Positions 44,577-53,830 of a stretch of DNA of 64,000 nucleotides are shown here, in pieces. How positions within the stretch are numbered: the stretch's first letter is position 1; every line of letters starts with the position of its first letter. The notes beneath the pieces were generated by a model. It was not told the DNA's origin, searched no databases, and saw only the letters and a list, made by a program, of their open reading frames with translations. The position numbers and the translations under genes were made by a program. Source of the stretch: Thermomonas alba (GTDB taxonomy: Bacteria > Pseudomonadota > Gammaproteobacteria > Xanthomonadales > Xanthomonadaceae); the NCBI RefSeq assembly GCF_022419205.1, contig NZ_JAJOZU010000002.1:434001-498000 (forward strand), in the 5' to 3' direction.

Positions 44577-45292
44577 GCACCTGGCTGTTCGATCTCGGCA
44601 ATACTCGCCTGAAATGCGCCCCGCTGCTGGAGGAGGGACAGATCGGCGCGGTGCGCGCACTGGCGCACGACGAGGGCGAGGCCTGGCTGCAGGGGCTGCC
44701 GTCCGGCGCGGTGGCCTGCATCGCCAGCGTGGCCTCCGATACGCGCCGGGTGGCGCTGCTGGAATCGCTGCTGCCGCGCTTCGCGCGGATACATCTGGTC
44801 GCCACCGAGGCCGCGCTGGGCCCGCTGCGGATCGCCTATGCCGCCCCGCAGCGGTTGGGCGTGGATCGCTTCCTGGCCATGCTCGGCCAATGCGACGGAC
44901 AGGCCATGCTGGTGGTGGGGGTCGGCACCGCGCTCACCCTCGACCTGGTGGATGCCGCGGGGCGCCATCGCGGCGGCCGCATCGCGCCATCCCCCGAGCT
45001 GATGCGCGCATCGCTGCACGCGCGCGCCGCGCAGCTGCCGGAGTGCGGCGGCGCGTATGCCGAGTTCGCGGACGATACCGCCGCTGCGCTGGCTTCCGGC
45101 TGCGAGGGCGCGGCGCTGGCGCTGATCGAGCGCAGTCTGCGCGCCGCGCGCGATCTGCTGGGAAAGACGCCGACGCTGCGCCTGCACGGCGGCGGCGCCG
45201 AGGCGCTGCGCGCGCACCTGCCCACGCATGTGTGGGTGCCGGATGCGGTGCTGCAGGGGCTGGCGCGCTGGCACGCGCTGCGGATCGCATAA
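44573..45292 (+). CDS. coaX: Type III pantothenate kinase
   Basis: The 239-residue ASKHA-fold kinase has WLFDLGNTRLKCAPL (phosphate 1 loop), the pantothenate-binding RLGVDRFLAML, GVGTALTLDLVD and GGRIAPSPELM. It catalyses the first step of coenzyme A synthesis and, unlike type I enzymes, is not expected to be feedback-inhibited by CoA. Coupled to birA by an ATGA overlap at 44573. Its stop codon TAA is part of the -10-like hexamer of the following gene. Confidence 0.95.
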   Translation: MSTWLFDLGNTRLKCAPLLEEGQIGAVRALAHDEGEAWLQGLPSGAVACIASVASDTRRVALLESLLPRFARIHLVATEAALGPLRIAYAAPQRLGVDRFLAMLGQCDGQAMLVVGVGTALTLDLVDAAGRHRGGRIAPSPELMRASLHARAAQLPECGGAYAEFADDTAAALASGCEGAALALIERSLRAARDLLGKTPTLRLHGGGAEALRAHLPTHVWVPDAVLQGLARWHALRIA

Positions 45293-45295
45293 ACT
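45290..45295 (+). promoter_or_regulatory. Candidate -10 element of the leaderless SPOR-like gene
   Basis: TAAACT ends 6 nt before the ATG at 45302 and overlaps the coaX stop codon. Confidence 0.4.
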
Positions 45296-45301
45296 GCGGC
45301 G

Positions 45302-45985
45302 ATGCTGCTGCGCGCCGCCATCGTCATGCTGGTCATGCTCAACCTCGGCGCCGCCGGCTGGTGGGCCTTCGCGCCCGCGCCGCCGGTGGATGCCCCGGTG
45401 CGCGAGGGTCCGGGCTTGCGCCTGCTGACGGAAGCTACGCCTTCCGCCGCGGGGGCGACCAGCGCGCTGCCTGCACCCGCCACGCCCTCCACCACAGCCG
45501 CCGCGACGGCCGCGCCCCCTGCGGTCGCATCCCCGGCAGCGGCCTCCTGCCTGCGCTTCGGTCCGTTCGCGGACACGACCGCGCGCGATGCCGCGCAGGT
45601 GGCGCTGGCTGCGCTCGGGGCGTCGGTGCGCGTGGTGCCGGCCGCCGCCGGCAAGGCGCGCGGCTGGAAGGTGTTCCTGCCGCCGCAGCCCTCGCGCGAG
45701 CAAGCGCAGGCGCTGGCCGAGCGCCTGCAGGCCTCCGGCGTGCGCGACCTGTTCGTGCTGACGGCAGGCGAGGACGCCAACGGCATCGCGCTGGGGCGTT
45801 TCAGCAGCGAAGCCGGCGCGCGCCGGCGAGTGGAAGAACTGGCCGGCAAGGGCGTGCAGGCGCAGATGGCCCCGGTGGAACCGGCCGCTGGAGTGGGCTG
45901 GCTGGACGCGCGCATCCCCGCTGGCGTGGAGCCGGCGCGGGTGGCGGCGATTGCGCCCGCGAAGGCCTGCCCTGCGGCGCGCTGA
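45302..45985 (+). CDS. SPOR-domain-like membrane protein
   Basis: The 227-residue protein has an N-terminal signal anchor (AAIVMLVMLNLGAAGWWAFA), a flexible Ala/Pro/Thr linker (residues ~45-82) and a C-terminal domain with two SPOR-like halves: CLRFGPFADTTARDAAQVAL and IALGRFSSEAGARRRVEELA. SPOR domains bind denuded peptidoglycan at the septum. The arrangement fits a periplasmic SPOR protein, often found near coaX/birA in xanthomonads. The precise cell-division role is unknown. Confidence 0.75.
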   Translation: MLLRAAIVMLVMLNLGAAGWWAFAPAPPVDAPVREGPGLRLLTEATPSAAGATSALPAPATPSTTAAATAAPPAVASPAAASCLRFGPFADTTARDAAQVALAALGASVRVVPAAAGKARGWKVFLPPQPSREQAQALAERLQASGVRDLFVLTAGEDANGIALGRFSSEAGARRRVEELAGKGVQAQMAPVEPAAGVGWLDARIPAGVEPARVAAIAPAKACPAAR

Positions 45986-46012
45986 GCCGCGGCCAGCGCC
46001 GGTCGTGGCTGC

Positions 46013-46018
46013 TAGAAT
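46013..46018 (+). promoter_or_regulatory. Probable -10 element of tRNA-Thr
   Basis: TAGAAT lies 10 nt before the first base of the tRNA; no convincing -35 is seen. Confidence 0.45.
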
Positions 46019-46028
46019 CCACCATCCT

Positions 46029-46104
46029 GCCGCTTTAGCTCAGTCGGTAGAGCAGCTGTCTTGTAAACAGCAGGTCGTCCGTTCGATCCGGACAAGCGGC
46101 ACCA
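46029..46104 (+). tRNA. tRNA-Thr (anticodon TGT)
   Basis: The 76-nt gene folds as a standard cloverleaf: acceptor GCCGCTT/AAGCGGC, anticodon stem GCTGT/ACAGC, loop CTTGTAA with anticodon TGT at 46062-46064, T-arm TCCGTTCGATCCGGA and an encoded CCA end (46102-46104). It reads ACA and, with wobble, other ACN threonine codons. Confidence 0.97.
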
Positions 46105-46154
46105 GCGTCGAGGCCCGTGATGTGCCGGCATCTGGCATCACTCCAGGAGGATTC

Positions 46155-47078
46155 ATGAGCCGTTCCTATCTACCCGTCTCTGTGTTCGGCGCTCCCACCG
46201 ACATCGGCGCCTCCCGGCGCGGGGCTTCGATGGGGCCGGAAGCCCTGCGCGTGGCCGGTTTGGTGGAGGCGTTGGCTGCGCGCGGCGTCGATGTGCGCGA
46301 TGTCGGCGATGTGCAAGGCCCGCGCAATCCGATGGCGCCGCCTCAAGGCGGCTATCGCCATCTCGAAGAAGTGGCGGCCTGGAATCGCGCGGTGTTCGAC
46401 TGCGCCACTCGCGAGCTGCAGGATGGCCGCCTGCCGATCCTGCTCGGCGGCGACCATTGCCTGGCGATCGGCTCGATCGCCGCGGTGGCCGCGCACTGCC
46501 GCGCCAGCGGCAAGCGCCTGCGCGTGCTGTGGCTGGACGCGCACGCCGATTTCAACACCTCCGAAATCACCCCCAGCGGCAACATCCACGGCATGCCGGT
46601 GGCCTGCCTGTGCGGGCTGGGCCCGGAGGCGCTGACTCGCCTTGGCGGGGTGACCCCCGCGATCACGCCGGATCAGGTGCGCCAGATCGGCATCCGCTCG
46701 GTCGATCCGGGCGAGAAGCGGCTGGTCAAGGACTATGGGCTCGATATCTACGACATGCGCTACATCGACGAGGTCGGCATGCGCCGCGCGATGGAAGAGG
46801 CGCTGGAAGGGGTGGATGCGGACACCCACCTGCACGTGAGTTTCGACGTGGACATGCTGGACCCGGCCATCGCCCCCGGAACCGGCACCCGGGTGCCGGG
46901 CGGGATCAACTACCGCGAGGCGCAGCTGATCATGGAGATGGTGGCGGATACCGGCCGCCTGGGCTCGCTCGACGTGGTCGAGATCAACCCGACCCTGGAC
47001 AAGCGCAACGCCACCGCGAAGCTGGCGGTCGATCTGGTCGAGAGCCTGTTCGGCAAATCCACCCTGATGCGCGACTGA
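46155..47078 (+). CDS. rocF: Arginase
   Basis: The 307-residue manganese enzyme hydrolyses arginine to ornithine and urea. Metal-binding motifs are LLGGDHCLAIGS, WLDAHADFNT and SFDVDMLDP, with substrate residues in SGNIHGMPVA and VEINPTLD. An AGGAGG ribosome-binding site (46145-46150) lies 4 nt before the ATG. It is 50 nt downstream of tRNA-Thr and may be read from the same promoter. No urease or ornithine genes are adjacent. The alternative, agmatinase, is disfavoured by the overall arginase-type sequence. Confidence 0.93.
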   Translation: MSRSYLPVSVFGAPTDIGASRRGASMGPEALRVAGLVEALAARGVDVRDVGDVQGPRNPMAPPQGGYRHLEEVAAWNRAVFDCATRELQDGRLPILLGGDHCLAIGSIAAVAAHCRASGKRLRVLWLDAHADFNTSEITPSGNIHGMPVACLCGLGPEALTRLGGVTPAITPDQVRQIGIRSVDPGEKRLVKDYGLDIYDMRYIDEVGMRRAMEEALEGVDADTHLHVSFDVDMLDPAIAPGTGTRVPGGINYREAQLIMEMVADTGRLGSLDVVEINPTLDKRNATAKLAVDLVESLFGKSTLMRD

Positions 47079-47157
47079 GCGGGGTGTCGCGCGGACATTG
47101 CGCCGCTGCCGGCCTGCTTCTAAGCTGCCGCCGTCGTTTCACCGCAGGAGAGTTTCG

Positions 47158-47289
47158 ATGATGCGTATCGGCAAGTGGGTACTGACCATGCTGGCGTGCA
47201 CGCTGCTTTTGTCTGCCTGCAATACGGTCGAAGGCATTGGCAAGGATGTGAAGAAGGCCGGCGAAGCGATCGAGCGCGCCGGTAAGTAA
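47158..47289 (+). CDS. Entericidin A/B family lipoprotein
   Basis: The 43-residue lipoprotein has a signal with lipobox LLLSACNT and the short mature peptide VEGIGKDVKKAGEAIERAG, a clear entericidin signature. In E. coli, entericidins are small envelope lipoproteins with antidote/bacteriolytic roles; here only membership can be stated. A CAGGAGAG site precedes the ATG pair. A 9-bp stem (47308-47316/47329-47337) follows but lacks a U-tract. Confidence 0.93.
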   Translation: MMRIGKWVLTMLACTLLLSACNTVEGIGKDVKKAGEAIERAGK

Positions 47290-47412
47290 GCGGGCACAGG
47301 GCAAGGCGCACGGGGCGGAGATATGTAGGCCCCGTGCACGGCTTGGGCGCGGTTGTATCGCGCCGCGCCGGTTAGAATGCGGCGCTCTGTCCGTGCCAGC
47401 GCACACCGTCGA

Positions 47413-48732
<1,320 letters not shown>

Positions 48733-48753
48733 GCGCGCCGCAGGCGGGAGGGA

Positions 48754-49142
48754 TCAATCCCAGGTTCGCGGCGGAAGCCCGCGCTCGGGATGTGCCATCG
48801 GCACCGCGCAGAACCGCTGGCCGGTCGGTGCTTCCATCACCCACCAGCGTTCGTGCACGAAGGCGATCTTCTTCGCGCCCAGCGCTTCCAGCCGGGCAGC
48901 CTTGGCGTGCACGTCGTCCGTCTCGATGGCGAGTGCACGCGCGAGGCGTGCTCCACCTGTTGCACCTCGATGTGCAGGTCGCCGGACGTCTCGCCCAGCC
49001 GCTGGTAGCGCGCGGCGGCGTCGCCCGCATCGCGCTCGGCGACGGTGCACCCCAGGGCCTGCGCCCGGAAGTCGGTGGCGGCGTCGAGCCCGTCGGTCCT
49101 GCAGTCGATGATGAAGCCGGCCAGGCGGCTGCGATGGGCCAT
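48754..49142 (-). pseudogene. VOC (glyoxalase-fold) protein, frameshifted
   Basis: From ATG at 49140-49142 the frame encodes MAHRSRLAGFIIDCRTDGLD...IEVQQVEHASRVH, the first half of a VOC protein. At about 48932 the coding continues in another frame as AIETDDVHAKAARLEALGAK and then VHERWWVMEAPTGQRFCAV, the second half. A single missing base between the codons for His and the following residue restores continuity. Codon use is the same on both sides. This is either recent inactivation or a sequencing error; the rest looks intact. Function of the intact family member is unknown. Confidence 0.75.
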
Positions 49143-49263
49143 GGCGGGAGCTCCAGTGGGCGAGCCGTCATGCGAGCGCCAGCCTGCATCTGCAGGCGCA
49201 GCAGGCGGCATCAACGACGACGGCGGGCCGGGGCCCGCCGCCGAGGGGATCATTGTCGCGGGA

Positions 49264-50592
49264 TCACTGTGGCAGCGCCAGGTCGTCCAGCAGCGCCTTG
49301 AGGAAGCGCGCCGCCTCGCCACCGGTGCAGGCGCGGTGGTCGAAGGTCAGCGAGATCGGCAGGCGGCGGTGCACCTCGATGCCGCCGATCACCGCCACAA
49401 CGTCGTGGCACAGCTTGCCGGCGCCGACGATGGCGACGCACGGCGGGACCACCACCGGCGTGGCGTAGCGGCCGGCGAACATCCCGAAGTTGGACAGCGA
49501 GATGGTGTAGCCGGTGAGCTCGCTGGCCGGGATGGTGCGGCTCTCCACCTGCGAGCGCAGGCGGTTGATGCCTTCACGGATGCCGCGCGCGTCCAGCATG
49601 TCGGCATTGCGCAGGGCCGGCACGAACAGACCGTCGTCGGTGTCCACCGCGATGCCGATGTCCACGTGTGGATGCAGCGTGCGGCTCAGCGCCTCGCCAT
49701 CGAACCAGGCGTTCAGCGCCGGCACTGCCTTGCAGGCAGCCACGATCGCCCGCACCAGGCGCGCGGTGATGTCCTGCTTGCCGATCCAGGCGTGCAGGTC
49801 GGCGTCGTCCACCAGGGTGGTAGGCACCACTTTGGCGTGGGCATCGGCCATCACCCGCGCCATGTTGCGGCGCACGCCCTTGAGCTGCTCGGGCTGGCCG
49901 GAGGCGGCCACGCCCGGCGGCTGGGTGCGCATCGGCTTGCCGGACTGCGACAGCGCGCTGCGCTGTAACGGGGCGGCGGCGGTCACGGGCGCCGCCGCGG
50001 CGACGCTACGGGCAGGCGTGGCGCCAGCCTTGGCCGAGCCGTCCGCGGCGGCGCGCTTGACGTCGTCCATGGTCACCGTGCCGTCCGGGCCGCTGGGACG
50101 CACGCGGGCGAGGTCCACGCCCAGCTTGCGCGCCATCGCCCGCACGGCGGGCACGGCCTTGACCCCGCCCACTGCGACCGCGGCTTCGCTCACCACCGTA
50201 TCGCCGACCTGCATCGCGCCGACGACGGTGCCGGCATCTTGCGGCTGCGCCTTGGCGGCGGGCGCCGGCGCGGGTGCCGCAGGCGCCGCGGGTTCCGTCG
50301 CGGCGTGGTGGTGATGGCCGGTGTCCTGCCCTTCCGCGCGCTGCGGCAGGCTGGGGTCGATCTCGAACTCGGCCAGCAGGGCGCCGGTGGCGATCACATC
50401 GCCGGGGCCGCCGGCGAGCTTGAGCACCTTGCCGGACACCGGCGAGGGGACGTCCACGACCGCCTTGGCGGTTTCCATCGAGACCAGGTTCTCGTCCAGA
50501 CGGATGATGTCGCCTTCCTTGACGTACCACTCCACGATGGTGGCGTCCGGCAGGCCTTCGCCGAGATCGGGCAGAAAGAACTTCTTGCTCAT
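49264..50592 (-). CDS. Dihydrolipoamide acyltransferase (E2) of a 2-oxoacid dehydrogenase complex
   Basis: The 442-residue E2 has one lipoyl domain (Lys43 in SMETAKAVVDV rather than the common ETDKA), a Pro/Ala linker, a peripheral-subunit-binding domain (VPAVRAMARKLGVDLARVRP) and a catalytic domain. The usual HRxxDG catalytic signature is DHRACTGG here, replacing the Asp by Thr. With the adjacent E1 genes it would form a branched-chain or pyruvate-type complex; BCKDH is favoured by the split alpha/beta E1. No E3 gene is adjacent. It is the last gene of the three-gene operon and lies 10 nt after the E1 beta gene. Confidence 0.9.
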   Translation of the reverse strand: MSKKFFLPDLGEGLPDATIVEWYVKEGDIIRLDENLVSMETAKAVVDVPSPVSGKVLKLAGGPGDVIATGALLAEFEIDPSLPQRAEGQDTGHHHHAATEPAAPAAPAPAPAAKAQPQDAGTVVGAMQVGDTVVSEAAVAVGGVKAVPAVRAMARKLGVDLARVRPSGPDGTVTMDDVKRAAADGSAKAGATPARSVAAAAPVTAAAPLQRSALSQSGKPMRTQPPGVAASGQPEQLKGVRRNMARVMADAHAKVVPTTLVDDADLHAWIGKQDITARLVRAIVAACKAVPALNAWFDGEALSRTLHPHVDIGIAVDTDDGLFVPALRNADMLDARGIREGINRLRSQVESRTIPASELTGYTISLSNFGMFAGRYATPVVVPPCVAIVGAGKLCHDVVAVIGGIEVHRRLPISLTFDHRACTGGEAARFLKALLDDLALPQ

Positions 50593-50602
50593 GGGGCGTC
50601 CT

Positions 50603-51604
50603 TTACGAGTAGGTCAGCGCGCGCTTGGCGGCGGCAACGATCTTGTCCACGCTGGGCAGGTACTTCATTTCCAGGCGGAACAGCGGGATGTGGGTGTCGT
50701 AACCGGTCACGCGTTCGACCGGCGCCAGCAGGTCGAACAGGCATTCCTCGGCAATGCGGGCGGCTACCTCGGCGCCGAAGCCCGCCGTCTTGGCAGCTTC
50801 ATGCACGATCACGCAGCGGCCGGTCTTGGCCACCGACTCGGCGATGGTGGCAAAGTCCAGCGGCTTGAGCGTGGCCACGTCGATGACTTCCGCGCTGATG
50901 CCTTCGGTGGCCAGCTTGTCGGCGGCTTCCAGGGTTTCCTTCACCTGTGCGCCCCAGGTCACCAGGGTGATGTCGTGACCATCGCGCAGCACGTAGCACA
51001 CGTCCAGCGGCAGCGCCTGGCCGTCGTCTGGCACCAGCTCCTTGTACTGACGGTAGATCCGCTTGGGCTCCATGTAGATCACCGGATCCGGGTCGCGGAT
51101 CGCGGCCAGCAGCAGGCCATAGGCGCGCTGCGGGGAGCTGGGCATCACCACGCGCAGGCCCGGCACGTTGGTGAAGATGGCCTCGTTGGCTTCGCTGTGG
51201 TGCTCGGGCGCGCGGATGCCACCGCCCCACGGCACGCGCAGCACCATCGGGCAGGTCAGGCGGCCGCGGGTGCGGTAGCGCATGCGCGCGGCGTGGCAGA
51301 CGATGAAATCCACCATCGGGTACATGAAGCCGTCGAACTGCGCCTCGGCGACCGGCTTCATCCCCTGGCTGGCCATGCCCACGGTCAGGCCGGCGATCGT
51401 GGTTTCATCCAGCGGGGTATCCAGCACGCGGGTGGCGCCGAACTGCTGCTGCAGGCCGGCGGTGGCGCGGAACACGCCGCCGTTGACGCCCACGTCCTCG
51501 CCCAGCACGACCACGCTGTCGTCGTGGCGCAGCTCATAGGCCAGCGCCTGGGTGATCGCCTCGATGAGCGTGATAGGAGCAGGGGTGATGGGTTGCGCGC
51601 TCAT
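50603..51604 (-). CDS. 2-oxoacid dehydrogenase E1 component, beta subunit (BkdA2-like)
   Basis: The 333-residue subunit has TLIEAITQALAYELRHDDSVVVLGEDVG, the TPLDETTIAGLTVGMA segment, VMPSSPQRAYGLLLAAIRDPDPVIYMEPKR cofactor-side region, and the EVIDVATLKPLD C-domain. It supplies part of the thiamine-diphosphate site shared with the alpha subunit. The ATG overlaps the alpha stop (51601-51604). Likely substrate: branched-chain 2-oxoacids from valine, leucine and isoleucine, which would yield acyl-CoA starters for branched fatty acids in this family. Confidence 0.92.
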   Translation of the reverse strand: MSAQPITPAPITLIEAITQALAYELRHDDSVVVLGEDVGVNGGVFRATAGLQQQFGATRVLDTPLDETTIAGLTVGMASQGMKPVAEAQFDGFMYPMVDFIVCHAARMRYRTRGRLTCPMVLRVPWGGGIRAPEHHSEANEAIFTNVPGLRVVMPSSPQRAYGLLLAAIRDPDPVIYMEPKRIYRQYKELVPDDGQALPLDVCYVLRDGHDITLVTWGAQVKETLEAADKLATEGISAEVIDVATLKPLDFATIAESVAKTGRCVIVHEAAKTAGFGAEVAARIAEECLFDLLAPVERVTGYDTHIPLFRLEMKYLPSVDKIVAAAKRALTYS

Positions 51605-52677
51605 GCCCGGCCCTCCAGCGCGATCGCGGCATTCCGCTGCGCCAGCAGGTCGGCCGGCATGTCCCCGTACAGGTAATCGAACATCGCTTCCACCGGCTGC
51701 ACCGGGGTTTCCAGATAGGCGTTGATTTCGGCATCCACCTGCTTGCTGCACTCCTCGATCCAGGCCTGCTCCTGCGCCTCGTCCCACAGGCCGGCAGCGG
51801 TCAGGAACGCGCGCAGGCGGATGAACGGCTCGTTCTGCCATGCCGCCTTCACTTCCTCTTCGCTGCGATAGCGGCGGGCGTCGTCGGCGGTGGTGTGATC
51901 GTGCAGGCGGTAGGTCAGGAACTCGATGACGCTGCCGCCTTCGCCACTGCGCGCGCGTTCGGTGGCGCGGCGCATCGCTTCCAATACTGCGACCAGGTCA
52001 TTGCCGTCGGCCTGCAGGCAGTACAGGCCGCCAGCCAGCCCCTTCTGCGCCAGCGTCTGCGCGCCGGTCTGGGCCTTGCGCGGCACGCTGATGGCCCAGC
52101 CGTTGTTGATCACGCACAGCACCAGCGGCAGGGTGTAGGCGCCGGCCGAGTTGACCGCCGCGTAGAAGTCGGTTTTGGAGCTGCCGCCGTCACCGCAGCA
52201 GGCCACCGCGATCCGGTTTTGTCCGCGCAGCTTGAAGCTCAGCGCCGCGCCCGAGGCCATCAGGCACTGGGTGGAAATCGGCACGCACCAGGGATAGTCG
52301 TGCGCCGGGCCGCCGGTGAGCAGGTTGCCGCGCTCGTCGCCGCCCCAGTACAGCAGCACCTCGCGCGGACGCACGCCGCGCATGAATTGCGCGCCGTATT
52401 CGCGATAGCTGGGCGCGAACACGTCCTCGGGGCGGAGCGATGCGCCAATCCCGACATGGGTGGCCTCATGCCCCAGGCAACTGGCATAGGTGCCCAGCTT
52501 GCCGGTGCGCTGCAGGGCGATCGCCTTGCCGTCGAAGGTACGCACCAGCAGCATCTGCTTGAACAGCGGCAGCAGGGCGCTGGCATCGGGCACCGCCGGT
52601 GGCAGCGGGCCGGCCAGAGTGCCGTCCGGTTTGAGGTATTGCAGGTATTCGATCTCGAAGTGGGCGGCCGTGCTCAT
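51601..52677 (-). CDS. 2-oxoacid dehydrogenase E1 component, alpha subunit (BkdA1-like)
   Basis: The 358-residue subunit contains the thiamine-diphosphate motif GDGGSSKTDFYAAVNSAG...NN (G-D-G through N-N in VINNGWAIS), SCLGHEATHVGIGASL and YRLHDHTTADDARRYR with the phosphorylation-loop-like segment. These are typical of branched-chain E1 alpha rather than PDH. A TATCAT hexamer lies ~29 nt upstream. It is divergent from kynA. First gene of the alpha-beta-E2 operon. Confidence 0.92.
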   Translation of the reverse strand: MSTAAHFEIEYLQYLKPDGTLAGPLPPAVPDASALLPLFKQMLLVRTFDGKAIALQRTGKLGTYASCLGHEATHVGIGASLRPEDVFAPSYREYGAQFMRGVRPREVLLYWGGDERGNLLTGGPAHDYPWCVPISTQCLMASGAALSFKLRGQNRIAVACCGDGGSSKTDFYAAVNSAGAYTLPLVLCVINNGWAISVPRKAQTGAQTLAQKGLAGGLYCLQADGNDLVAVLEAMRRATERARSGEGGSVIEFLTYRLHDHTTADDARRYRSEEEVKAAWQNEPFIRLRAFLTAAGLWDEAQEQAWIEECSKQVDAEINAYLETPVQPVEAMFDYLYGDMPADLLAQRNAAIALEGRA

Positions 52678-52796
52678 ATTCGCCTGGGAGTTGGAGCAAT
52701 CGCTCTATGATAACGGGTGGCCCATGACGGTTCGTTGCGCGCTGCGGCATCGCCATGGGTTTGACCACGATCAGGCGTCGCGCTGCGGCCGCATGC

Positions 52797-52802
52797 GACA
52801 AT
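52797..52802 (+). promoter_or_regulatory. Candidate -10 element of leaderless kynA
   Basis: GACAAT ends 6 nt before the kynA ATG at 52809. Confidence 0.45.
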
Positions 52803-52808
52803 CCCAAG

Positions 52809-53687
52809 ATGACCAGCGAACACGACACTGCGGGCGCCAACCGGCGCGATCTCGAAGCCGACATCCACACCGACCTCGCCGGGCGCCTCACCTACGGTGG
52901 CTATCTGCGGCTGGATCGCCTGCTGTCGGCCCAGCAGCCGCTGTCGAATCCGCCGCACCACGACGAGATGCTGTTCATCATCCAGCATCAGACCAGCGAG
53001 CTGTGGTTGAAACTGTTGATCCATGAGCTGACCGCGGCGATCGCGCACCTGCGCAACGATCGCGTCTGGCAGTTCGGCAAGGTGGCTGCGCGCTGCAAGC
53101 GCGTGCTGGACCAGCTCACCGCGCAATGGTCGGTGCTGGAGACGCTGACGCCTTCGGAGTACATGGAATTCCGCGACGTGCTGGGCCCGGCGTCGGGCTT
53201 TCAGTCGCTGCAGTACCGCACCCTGGAGTTTCTGCTTGGAAACAAGAATGCGGCGATGCTCAAGGTGTTCGCGCACGATCCGGCCGCGCATGCGGCGCTG
53301 GAGGCGGTGCTGCGTGCGCCCAGCCTGTACGACGAGTTCCTGCGCTATCTGGCGCGCTGGGGTCACGCGGTGCCGGATGCGCATCTGGTGCGCGACTTCA
53401 GCCAGCCGCATGCGCTCGACCGCGCGCTGCTGCCGGTGTTCGAGCGCATCTACGCGGATACCACCCGCTATTGGCGCGAATACCAGCTATGCGAAGACCT
53501 GGTGGACCTGGAAACCCAGTTCCAGCTATGGCGCTTCCGCCACATGCGCACGGTGCAGCGGATCATCGGCTTCAGGCGTGGCACCGGCGGCTCCAGCGGC
53601 GTGGCTTTCCTCAAGCGTGCGTTGGACCTGAGCTTCTTCCCCGAGCTGTTCGAAGTGCGCACCACGATCGGCTCTGGCGCGTCCTGA
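52809..53687 (+). CDS. kynA: Tryptophan 2,3-dioxygenase
   Basis: The 292-residue heme enzyme converts tryptophan to N-formylkynurenine. It has [40 protein letters not shown] with the distal His and substrate Arg/Tyr environment, the proximal heme His in [14 protein letters not shown], and the [16 protein letters not shown]-terminal loop. Other kynurenine-pathway genes are not in the window. The ATG is chosen by a GACAAT hexamer exactly 6 nt upstream and by the MTSEHDT start; the longer frame has no homology. Confidence 0.96.
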   Translation: MTSEHDTAGANRRDLEADIHTDLAGRLTYGGYLRLDRLLSAQQPLSNPPHHDEMLFIIQHQTSELWLKLLIHELTAAIAHLRNDRVWQFGKVAARCKRVLDQLTAQWSVLETLTPSEYMEFRDVLGPASGFQSLQYRTLEFLLGNKNAAMLKVFAHDPAAHAALEAVLRAPSLYDEFLRYLARWGHAVPDAHLVRDFSQPHALDRALLPVFERIYADTTRYWREYQLCEDLVDLETQFQLWRFRHMRTVQRIIGFRRGTGGSSGVAFLKRALDLSFFPELFEVRTTIGSGAS

Positions 53688-53830
53688 CGTCTCGAAGTTT
53701 GTTGCGCTGCAATAGCGGCCGGGTTTGACGGCAGCGCATCGGCTCGGCCATCCTCGCGCGGTTCCGTGCCCGTGATGGCCCGGTTCACATCCTTTGCAAT
53801 CCACATGAGTGACGACGAGAGGGACGCCGC

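Noticed and set aside
47308-47337. Hairpin after the entericidin gene as a terminator
   Set aside because: The 9-bp stem has a 12-nt loop and no U-tract.
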